Assembly (NCBI RefSeq): GCF_029168945.1
Contig: NC_083607.1
Location: 37,991,257 to 38,055,256 of the forward strand
Direction: 5' to 3'
Length of the DNA stretch: 64,000 bases
DNA from: Cannabis sativa
Taxonomy: Eukaryota > Streptophyta > Magnoliopsida > Rosales > Cannabaceae
Part shown: piece after piece, positions 48,401-58,510 of the stretch
How positions within the stretch are numbered: the first letter of the stretch is position 1
Layout: each line of letters begins with the position of its first letter
Program-made: the position numbers and the translations under genes
Notes under the pieces: model-generated
Told to the model about the DNA's origin: nothing
Database searches by the model: none
The model's input: the letters and a program-made list of their open reading frames with translations, nothing else

Positions 48401-50057
48401 CCCAATTCTTAATTGATCACAATCATAATATTCAATATGAGCGCCACTGCACGTAACTCTACGTGCATACTACTATCTTACCTGTTGTCCTACAAAAGAA
48501 GAGATTCCAAATCCCCGGGTGCTCCTGACCAGGTGCCGGTAATCCTAGTCACACCATCCGGGATTTTCACAAATAGGGTTAACCCCTGATTTCACATTCA
48601 TAAAATATTTACATGGCATTTAAAATTTAGAAAATCACATAGAGCTCAGAACGAGCTTTCCAATGATATAAAGAACTCCCAAAACGGAGTCCCGAGTCAA
48701 AAGTTATGGCCAAATACAGTCCAACCGGAATTCCGGTTGGAACAGCCCTGAACCAACTGGAATTTCGGTTGTCTGGGCAGCAACACCACAAAAAATCATA
48801 ACTTTTAAACCTCCAAAACCTACTCAAATCTTCCCCAATCACCACCAAATTTCCTTGAGCATCAACATATGACATATCAAGCATATTCTACACCACAAAC
48901 ACAATAATTTCACCAAGATTCAAAATGTGCCATTAAAGCACCAAGCCTGAGTTCCATGAACTCAAGCTTGCTTTAAACAACCAAAATCAAAGTTACAATC
49001 AGATTTTAAACTCAATGAAACCCTAAAAATGCCTCTGAATTTACCAAAAATAAATCCCACAATTCAACACAAAATCATGCTTAAACTCATAAAATCCAAG
49101 CTCTTGAACTTGAGCTTAATTTCAACATACCCAAATGTATTTTTCTAGCAACAATATTCCAAAAAAATCATGAATTCCAATATAGAAAATACCCTTTAAT
49201 CTTATTCCATGCTCAACAAACATAAATCACAACTAAATGAAGGAATTTGCACTTTAATCTCTCAAAAACAATACAATTCCTACATATATGCATAAACAAG
49301 AATATTTCATTTAATTCATACTTTTTCCACAATCATATTCAGCAAGGAATTCAATTAAAATTGAGTAGGAAAGCTACCTTAATTTCTTGCACAAGCTAAC
49401 TCCAAGCCTTCAACATAATTATCCCAACAAACAATCTTTATTCCAGCTAGTCTCTCACCAATTTCAAGTTGAAAATAAGAGAGGGTTAGAGAGAGAGAGA
49501 TGGTCGGCCAAGAGGAAGCAAAAGCCAGCATTTTCTAATTTCATTCCCCCAAAATTCACTTTTAATTCAAGTAAATCAAATAAGGTCAAAAGACCAAAAT
49601 GCCCCTAGGGCCAATTCTCACCTATCCATACATACAAGGGTAGTTTAGTCATCTCATGCCCATAAATTCTCAAATAAAATTCAGGTTTCTCATTATTAAA
49701 TAAAATGCCAAATAATTCAATTCAAATTACATTTCGGGCCCGAACCCGGTTCGGCCCGAAATACCCGGTTATGACTATACCGCGCCAATATGTCAGAACT
49801 CACCTGAAAAAGACAACATAGGCATACTGTATAATAATATAGTCCTAGAAGCACGTAATTAAATTGATTTCATCAATTTACCTTTCTCGGGTCATAATTA
49901 CTAAAATGCCCCTGGCTCACCAACGGAGTCTTAACATATACTTAATCAAATAAATACTCATATATTGAATTATATAATAATATAATTCCTCAATTATTTA
50001 TAATTATCTAATTAGAGTTTTGCTAATCCATTTTTTAACTTTGGGTATTACAATAAT

Positions 50058-50277
50058 AAATTTATTGTTTAAATTTTTTTTTTTAGATTTTAAAGATAAA
50101 AATATAAATTGAAAATTGAAAATGACAATAAAATACCAAAACTAGTACCTCTTTCGATGAAACTCCAAAAGTTCCACTCTTCCTTTCTTGAAAGATTCCT
50201 ATCTTTCTGCAAAGTATTTGAAAATGAAGCAAAATTAGAAAAAAGTCTTAATACTCACAACTTTAAAACTATTTTTT
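50058..50277 (-). other. LINE-internal remnant between two insertions
   Basis: AT-rich sequence between the 3-kb solo LTR and the hAT MITE. Nothing recognisable is encoded. Confidence 0.4.
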
Positions 50278-50285
50278 GTAGAAAC

Positions 50286-50830
50286 TAGGGTTGTACATCG
50301 GTCAGTTTGGGCGGTTTATCCTATATATTTTCTAACCCAATCTAATATTCGGGTTGCTAAAATTTAAGTGCAACCTGCCCAATTTAAAAAGAAAAAAAAA
50401 TTGTAAACCGACCAACAGTTTGGTCGGGTTAACCCGCCCAAACCGGCCAAACATTTTTTTTTTAGTTTCAAAGTCAAAATCAATAAAAATTAAAAAGATA
50501 AATTAAAAATATCACATTTCACCAAAATACAACATAATATATATGACTTTAAAACTAACAATTAAGTATATAACTTTATATTATTATATATTTAATCATT
50601 TATGTTATATATAATAAAAACTAAAAAGTTAAAAAAAAAATAAAATCTAAAATAGGGTTGGTCAGTTTAATTGGGCTGGTTGGACCTATTTTTAACCCGC
50701 CCAATTAACAGATTGGGCAGTTTGTAATTTTTTCGGGTTATTTCGGTTTGTAATTTTTATCGATTTTTTCGGTTTGGTTTGAGCGGGTTATTCGGTTTGG
50801 GCGGTTTACGAATTTTTTTGTACAACCCTA
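50286..50830. mobile_element. hAT-type MITE, 545 bp
   Basis: Perfect 12-bp terminal inverted repeats TAGGGTTGTACA (50,286-50,297 and 50,819-50,830), flanked by a perfect 8-bp duplication GTAGAAAC (50,278-50,285 and 50,831-50,838). The 8-bp duplication and the TAGGG-TGTACA ends are diagnostic of hAT elements. Subterminal GGCGGTTTA-type motifs are repeated in both orientations, as expected for transposase-binding sites. There is no ORF. Confidence 0.95.
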
Positions 50831-50838
50831 GTAGAAAC

Positions 50839-51781
50839 AAAATAATGTGCAATTAGTTTTACACTTTTCTATTTATAGATATACTTTTGTAATTTATCAC
50901 ATTTAAGAATGAATCCCTAATAATCCACTATTCAAGTCTAATCCCTAATTTCTGCCATTAATTTTTTGATTTGAAAAATAGGAATGCTCTTAATAACATT
51001 TAGATACATACCCTAATCTCACTTTAATTTTATGATTTTAATGCCTTAAAATGTCTCCACATTCAAATATTTACATTATTCCAGAATTTGATATTCTACA
51101 TATATTGCTACTTAAACAAAAAAAAAAACATACAATCACTCTTTAAGATTTGAGAAAAAAATAAAAATAAATTAATTTATGAGATAACTAAATTTACATG
51201 TAATTAATTATTAGAATATCCTCTTCTATCATTTTCTCTCTTATTATTGCCTTATAAAAGTAGAGTAAACAAAACTTAGTTAGTTATTGAGAAAATAACA
51301 ATTTTTGGAATAAAATATTGATAATGACAATCTCCATCAGTTGTAGATAGTTTAGTTTATCTTTGTGTTATACCACATTCATTTAAAGTAAAAATATTTT
51401 ATGTGGGATTATAAACTGTTTGAGAAAAATCATCTGTAAAACTATAATAAGTGTAGCATTCCTCTGCCATTTGACTTCAAAACTAAATAATTTGTATGAA
51501 TCATTCTAAGAACATACAGAGCAAGTTTTGATATTTGAGAATAAAATAGAAATTTAAGTTTTAAAAATCATGTCAAGAGAAAAATAATACTTAAAATCTT
51601 ATTTCCACTTTATTTAACACATACTTAAAAAAGAGAAACATCCAAATACTTGTGTTTTTGAAAATAAACTCACAAACATAACATTTTAAATCTACCCAAT
51701 AATAGTCATCTATTTTACTTAGAAACAACCAACAATTTTATTTAAATACTTAGCAATCCTATCTCATTTGTCAATGAGTCT
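50839..51781. other. AT-rich LINE inter-ORF or intergenic DNA
   Basis: No ORF or RNA gene seen. It lies between ORF1 and the MITE on the minus-strand LINE and is longer than a normal inter-ORF gap. It may contain another decayed insertion that I cannot delimit. Confidence 0.4.
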
Positions 51782-52988
51782 TTATGCCTTGGAATTTTTA
51801 GTCTTCACTTTTGATCCCGAGTTAGCCTCCACTTCAATTGTTTTCCCCATTGATAGCTCTGAACTTTTTGTTTTCTCTCCTGCATTACCATTCTTGATGA
51901 AGGAAATATTAGTACTGTCACTCTTATTTGAACCTATAGGTTTCTGATTTAGCAGAGAAACTTCTTCATTACTTATAGTTTTGTGAGTGTAAGTTGTTAC
52001 TTGCTCTTGATCTAGTATTCCATTGGATAAAACAGGAGTTAGAAAACAAACTAAAAACATTATTAATTTATTTTTACAATCTAGATGAAATTAAAAAATA
52101 GCAATTACCAGATATTAAGATTTTCAGCCGCTTAGTGGTTAATCCCAACACTGCACTCCTAGCTTTCTTTAGAGCAACATCCTTAGCCATTTGAGTCACT
52201 GATTTATGTATGGGTCCTCCAGTAGTTGAGGAGCGAACCGGAGAAAACATATGATCTAAATCAGTTGTTTTGATCTTATCATCGCACTGTAAGATTGGTC
52301 GAGTTCCTGCCTCAATCTCCTCCAAAAGTGCTACACACTCAGTATGAATATGATCCAATGGACCACAAAACTTGCAAAAAGTATTCAGCCTCTCATATTT
52401 AAAAGAGATCCACATATTAGATAGTTGGTCCTCCCCCTCAAATAACATTCCCCGTAATAAAGGACGATTTATATCCCACAACACTCTAATTCACATAAAA
52501 GTTCTTGAGTTTTCAGCATCGTATTCAACAAAAACTCCTATTATCATCCCAATTTTGGACCCCAGAGTTTCATTAATGTTATTTATAGGAATACCATGAA
52601 CTTGGATCCAAAAGGAAATATTCTTAAAATCCTCCACTACAACCTAATTAATCCTAGATGACTCAACAAGCGACAAATAATGACCCAAAAAATACCATGG
52701 TTGACCCCTAATAATCCTTTGTTTAACAAATTTTGATTGAAAAGTTACGAGAAACATACCATCAATAGCTTCTTCCATCGTTATTCCTAGTTGCTTCCTC
52801 CACAATCCTGAAAAGAAGTTTCTGCATGATTGAGGATTAAAAGGTTTGTCAGATAGGAGTTTTTCATACACAATATTGGGCAACACTATTGGACCAGATT
52901 TAGTTGCATTATTTGTTGCAGATATAAAAACCAACTCTTGAGGATGGAGCTTGATGGTTTCAGAAAGGTCATCATAATGAGGCTTCAT
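51782..52988 (-). pseudogene. L1-type LINE ORF1 (DUF4283 + zinc knuckle), broken
   Basis: The RNA-binding ORF1 protein of a plant L1 LINE. The DUF4283 domain runs from the start: VYEKLLSDKPFNPQ near residue 42, LWRKQLG near 67, and MFLVTFQ, FVKQRIIRGQPW, then FWIQVHGIP (near 52,600). The zinc knuckle CKFCGPLDHIHTEC (CX2CX4HX4C) is at 52,349-52,390, and a polar tail follows to 51,782. Two in-frame stops cut it, at 52,644-52,646 and about 52,500 (a TGA where relatives read Arg, consistent with CpG decay). A frame change is also needed near 52,070. It belongs with the ORF2 remnant at 45,761-46,905. Confidence 0.85.
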
Positions 52989-53084
52989 TTTGATTTAAAA
53001 ACGTAAAAAATATTTGAGAAATAAAGGAAGAATTCTATATTTTAAAATATCAAGCAAACACTTTCTATTATATAATAACACACC

Positions 53085-53672
53085 AACCATGAGGCACAAC
53101 TCATTTGAGTCATTGGTAGAATTAACATTAATTTGCTATGTGAATTACAATTAATGTAGATACTAGAGACTTTTCTTAATATAATATAGATATAATTAGT
53201 AATGAATATTTATAATTAATGTTTATTCTATTGACTATTACCATATGTGATATGCACTGTTATTAATGAGCCCTTTGAGACACAGCTCATTTAAAATATT
53301 AGTAGCAATTCAAACATGAATTTGTAAAGTAAATTACAATTAATTTGCCATGTGAATTTCAATTAAAGTAGATAATATAGACTTTTCCTAATATAATATA
53401 AACATAATTAGTAATGAATATTTATAATTAATGTTGATTATATAGACTATTACCTAATATGGTATACGCTAACGCTGCTATTAATGAGCCATTTGAGACA
53501 GCTCATTTGAAATATTAGTAGCAATCAAATGAATTTGCAAAGTAAATTACAATTAAAGTAATTACTCTTAATTTGTTATGTGAATTGCAATTAATATAAA
53601 CACTACATACTTTCCTAATATAATATAAACGTAATTTATAATGAATATTTATAATTAATGTTGATTATATAG
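53085..53672. repeat. ~200-bp tandem repeat units (three), upstream of the LINE ORF1
   Basis: Units share TTAATGAGCCCTTTGAGACA, ATTAGTAGCAATT, TAATATAATATAAACATAAT and TGAATATTTATAATTAATGT. They start near 53,085 (diverged), 53,262 and 53,480. Unit 3 is interrupted by solo LTR H and resumes at 55,562. The array sits about 100 bp upstream of the LINE ORF1 start in LINE orientation. Confidence 0.8.
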
Positions 53673-55561
53673 TGTTGGAAATTATTTTACCAGGATCTTA
53701 GATCTACTCACAAGTATGTTGATTAACACCCTAAATATGAAATTTCTAAAACGATGAAATAAACACATATAAAGTTCAAGAAACCTTACATTGGGTGCAA
53801 CGAAATTAAATGACTCCTTCCGTTCAGATCTCTAACCCTTGTATCCTTTCTGTAGTAGAGTATTATCAAGATCTGAACCTGGATCTCTTTCTCTGAATCT
53901 TTGATGCTGAAACTCCTTTGCTGATGATCTTTCTGCACGATCTTCCTCACTATGATTGAGGTATTGCTTGCTGTGTGTGGGCACTACAATAATCACTAAG
54001 GTGTTTCGAAATTATCAAGGAAAAAGAGAGAGAGAGGGTGGCGACCAAGGTAGAGAGAGAGACTCAGTTTTTTCTGAATGAAAAGTGTAATTTTCCTGAA
54101 GCCTTCACTACCTATTAATAGCATTCCACTAGGGTTAGGTTTGAATTATTTGGCATTAAAATAATGAAAATATCAGTTTAAATTGCCTACAAAAGTGGCC
54201 GGCCATGGCTTATTGGGTTTGGGCCTTGCTTTTTACAATTTTGCAATTTTAACACTTTTGTATCTGATTTTCTCAAAAACGCCAATTTTCTAATTCAACC
54301 ATTTAAATGTCAATTCTAACTATTTAATAACTATAAATAATTATTAAATAATATTGTCATTTATCATATTTATTAATTGAACCATACAAACTATCATAAT
54401 TAACAAATATGCCCCTAACAACTCTTTCTTTACAATTTCGCCCTTACTTAGTGAAAATTTCACAAATAGACATAGTCTAAATTGAGAATTATAATTGATT
54501 AACCAAAACCAATTACATGAGTCTTACAAGCAATATTATCTCAACTAGTGCGGGGACCATGGGTCTATATAACCGAGCTTCCAATAAGTAGATCAAGAAT
54601 TTAACACTAAAATTCACTAACTTATTAATTCTTCGTTGAATCCACGCATAGAACTTAGAATTGCACTCTCAGTATATAGAATGCTCTATATGTTCCGCCA
54701 TATAGACGCATCATTAGTTATCCATTGTTATAATCCTAAATTTGATCAATGATCCTCTATATGAATGATCTACACTGTAAAGGGATTAGATTACCGTAAC
54801 ACCCTACTATGTATTTTATCCTTAAAACACTTGACCCCGTATAAATGATATTTCAGCTTATGTGAAATGAGTACTCCACCATTTATGTTCGTTTGGTCAA
54901 GCTCGAAGGAGATCATCCTTTGCTTACTATTCGCCAGATAGAAGTTATAGATTCCATGTTTATGCTAGCGCTCCCACTCAATTGCACTACCGTGTTCGCA
55001 AAATGTACGTATCACCCTGACCTAAAAGTAGGCTTAACTAACAAATCAAAGAACACGAATAGCCTTTCAAGATTGAGCCTAATCATAACAGGATTAAGAA
55101 CATTTGATCTAGGATCAACTTGGCGATATTGACTTGAATAGATTTTATGGTAAGTTTAATTAAATCTAAGTCAAAGTTCAATATCGGTCCCTTCCGATGC
55201 ATACTCCATGCATCCAACCTGAGCTTTACTTTAACCAATGTTCTGGAAAGAACATAGCATTTCTCCAAATGCAAGTAAACTCTTGTTGTAGATTATCATA
55301 TCAGTAAAACCCTGTGTCTGATAAATCTAGGAAACTTTATTCACATAGTCATGTTTACTTTCCAATGTGATGACAACACAATAAACAGGATCAAGTATGT
55401 GAAAAGGGTTTAAGATGAATTTATAAATCAAATAGACAAGCAATTGATAAAGTGAACCAAAACATACACAAATGAATGAAAAATACTTCTGTTTCTTTAT
55501 TGATGTTGAATAAAATAGATTACATTGAAATGGAGTTTTATTTAGGGCATAAAACCCAACA
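53673..55561 (-). mobile_element. Solo LTR H, inside the tandem array
   Basis: A 1,889-bp copia-family LTR on the minus strand, with duplication TATAG at 53,668-53,672 and 55,562-55,566. Its TATA region is slightly altered (near 54,110). A 79-codon frame on the plus strand (54,893-55,132) recurs antisense in several LTR copies and is not called as a gene. Confidence 0.95.
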
Positions 55562-55650
55562 TATAGGTTATTACTTGATAAGATATACACTGTTATTAAT
55601 GAGCCCTCTGACAGCTCATTTGAAAATATTAGTAGCAAAATAAAATCAAT
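55562..55650. repeat. Continuation of tandem unit 3 and start of unit 4
   Basis: TTAATGAGCCCTCTGACAGCTCATTTG and ATTAGTAGCAA match the unit starts at 53,262 and 53,480, proving that LTR H inserted within the array. Confidence 0.75.
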
Positions 55651-57798
55651 TTTATGAATATGTCAGCCATCAAAATAGTAACTGCTAAAAATCAAAATTA
55701 ATAACTCTAGAAGTTATATTCAATAAAAAAAAATCCAAGTAAATTTTAAAACACTTGTCCACTCCAAGTTAACCTCTTACTCATGTATGAAGAAATCCAT
55801 CATATTAGAACTTCCAGCAAAACTGATTTTTCAATTTTTCCAATTTTTTATTTTTTTTTCCTAATAAGCTATTATTTCTAACATAATTGGTATTTGAAAG
55901 AGAATACCAACATTTAGTTTTTACTAGCAAAAGAAAATAAAACAGAAAAAAATAAAATTAAACTAAGATCAAAACAGGTTCCAAAATTAAAATCTACTCG
56001 CATCTGTGTGTATATTTTCAAAACATTGATAAGAGTCCCATATGCTACCTCGCTATGTTTGTCATACTGTCATACTATGTCGATCAAGACAAAAGTTTCC
56101 AATTAACATTAAATCTTTCAATCTTGCTATTCACAATACAAAAAAAAAAACAATATTGTATTAAAATAAAATTTTATTTCACAAACTGAATTTATTATAC
56201 CAACGAAAAAAACCTCAATGGTCTTACCAAACATTTCACCACCATACTGGTTTACCAAAAACAAAACCAAACCATACTGGCTTACATAAAATTGCAAACT
56301 GTACTGGTCGTAACTAATGAAACACCCAAATGTGTAAGCCATAAAATAAAGCAAACATAGCACAATAAGAAAACACTGTGAACCAAAAGAGAAGAAGCCA
56401 CATATCCTTTAAAAAGCTCATAAGGGGAAAAAGTATCACCAAAAGGATCAAACACTACTATACTTCGGTAAAAACAAATGACAGGAATGATGCTATTATG
56501 AGATGTAATAAAACACCTCAAGTATTTCAGAAACAAAATTCTGGGATTTAATTTCTATAATTTGGAACAACAGTGCATGCTTCAAAACTGAAATGAATGC
56601 AATATTCTGGGTTTCCAAATAAGAATCAACCATTCACAGTAAAACAACATCCATCAATTGCAACAGAGAAAACGAGTCTCAAGATCCAAAAAAACTGGGA
56701 TATCAGATTTAGCAATAGTGAAGCATATACGTGTAAATAAAACACAAATTCAAAAGAAACCTAACTCAATTAAAGTTATACATCAAAACTTTTTCAAAAT
56801 AAAATAAGAAAAGGAAAAAACGACATTAAAAAAAATCTAACCTTCTCCCACATAGATAGTGACCTAAACTCGTTCAAAAACATCGCAATTGCTTCTGAGT
56901 ATCGGCTGAAGAAAGAGTGAGCCGGTGAGGTGAGTGTCTGAGAGAGTAAGATTGAGACAGAGAGCGCAGGAGGGAAGACCAGATCAGACCGATGTGTGGT
57001 GAAGAGATTGGGCAGAGATTTTGGGTCGTAGGCACCGCCTGTGCGTGGGTCTCTGGGCACGGAATACAAAGGATCTTAGTCTCTTGGGTGCCATAGGTGT
57101 CGGTCGGAAATAGGGTAGGGTTAGCCAGTGGGTTTCTGGTGGGTTTCTTAGTGGAGATAGGGTAGGGATTGGCGGTGGGTTTCTGGTTAGTTTGTGATAG
57201 GCTTTGAGTACCCATCCAGGTTTCATTTGGGAAGCCTTTTAATCAAGCTCACTTTGTATCCTGGAGTGGTAATAAGTCTTCCGTGTCTGGGAAGCAAAAG
57301 TAAGACAAGGTGGATCCCCTGCACTCTGCTTGGGCTTAACTTATCCCTGATTAGTGAAGCTTCTTCGCGACTTAGGTTAGTTGAGGGGTTTTAATCAGGG
57401 AGATCATGAGATTATCTCTTTTTTTTATGCCACGTGTCACTTGTTTAGAAACACGAATAACAGATAATGAGTCTTGTGATTTCAATTTATTTGAATTTTT
57501 TTAAGATGCTAATGTGTATTTTTTATTTGATTTTTTATTATATTTATTTAAAAGTAAAAATAATGATATTCATAATTTTTTTATTTAAAAAATGCAAAAA
57601 GAAAAAAAAAATTCAAAAATTCATGTTTTTTGTTTTTAAAATTGAAAAATAAAAATAGTTACACAATACACTTTTTTTTTTGTTTTTAAAATTATAAAAC
57701 ATAAGTAGTTATAGAACACATTTTTTTGTTTTTCAAAAAAAAAAAATTTAAAAACAAAAATATACTTTCATTTTTCTATTTGTAAAATTAAAAAATAA
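55651..57798. other. Intergenic region, no gene recognised
   Basis: AT-rich except for a more G/C-rich stretch at 56,860-57,380. That stretch holds several short overlapping frames (up to 113 codons on the minus strand) rich in Pro, Thr and Ser, without family resemblance and without consistent splice signals. A GTGGGTTTCTGG string repeats near 57,128, 57,141 and 57,173. It could be an old gene fragment or the 5' end of an unrecognised transcript. Confidence 0.4.
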
Positions 57799-58341
57799 GG
57801 ACTCGTTTGGTACGATGTATTGTATTGTATAGTGTTGGATTGTATTGTATTGTATTAGTATTATTTAAAACAATACTATGTTTGGTATTGACTTGTATTA
57901 ATAATATGTGTAAATTTATAATATATTTTCAATAAACTCGACCCCAACACTGACTATGGGCCAGGTCTAGGTCTAGGCCTCCAGTCCGACTCTAGGTTCG
58001 GGCCCGGGTCCATGTTCATGTTTGAGTTCAAGTCAGGTTCGGTCCGGGTCCTATTCCAGGTTCGGGTCCAGGTCCAGGTCCGAGTCTTGGGTCTACGTTC
58101 AGGTCTGGATCTCGGGTTCAGGTTCCAGATTCAAGTTGGAGATTAGGGTTGACTTAAGATTCTTTGTAAATATTATAATATAAGCTAATATAAATCATTT
58201 GTTATGTATTAAATAATACAACTTACATTGTATTAAAAATTTTAGCGCTAATAATTAATATAATAATATAATACTATCCTTGTTACCAAATACAAGATAC
58301 TAATTTTGTATTTTGATAGAATGCAATGTCCAAACAAGGAC
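57799..58341. mobile_element. MITE-like block with imperfect GTTTGG ends
   Basis: The ends GGACTCGTTTGG (57,799) and, inverted, GTCCTTGTTTGG (58,341) match at 9 of 12 bases. Both arms are rich in TATTGTATTGTA-type sequence. No clear target duplication is seen. Such ends are common in plant MITEs, but a superfamily cannot be assigned. Confidence 0.4.
57955..58140. repeat. Degenerate hexamer array (GGTCCA/GGTTCG/GGTCTA)
   Basis: About 30 imperfect 6-bp units of RGGTYY type, much richer in GC than anything around it, lie between the two AT-rich arms of the MITE-like block. Confidence 0.8.
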
Positions 58342-58510
58342 ATTCCCGTTAAAAAAAGACAATGAGAAGAAAAGAAACCAAAGCGTGTCTTAATTCTGAC
58401 TCCAGGGGTAAAGAGGGTCGGGTCAAAGGAAAGAAGAATCCAGTGAAGAAGAGCTCAAAGGAAGAAAGTTACACAGAGATCTTGAGTTGAAGACCATAGA
58501 ACTATCACTT

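Larger units (their letters stand above)
47015..50052. mobile_element. 3,038-bp solo LTR of a different family
   Basis: It starts TGTAACGCCC and ends GGGTATTACA, with a perfect duplication ATAAT at 47,010-47,014 and 50,053-50,057. No internal region or coding sequence is present, so it is a solo LTR or a long non-autonomous unit. Ends of this kind are common in plant Ty3 (chromovirus-type) LTRs. Orientation is uncertain; the CT-rich tract near 49,484-49,500 (CTCTCTCTCTAACCCTCTC on the minus strand) suggests minus. It is inserted in the LINE. Confidence 0.9.

Noticed and set aside
53085..55650. CRISPR-like or satellite interpretation of the tandem units
   Set aside because: Units are ~200 bp, diverged, contiguous and AT-rich with no spacers, and this is plant nuclear DNA.
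56874..57226. Minus-strand frames of 80-113 codons
   Set aside because: Overlapping frames with Pro/Thr-rich random composition, no domain, and no supporting splice pattern.
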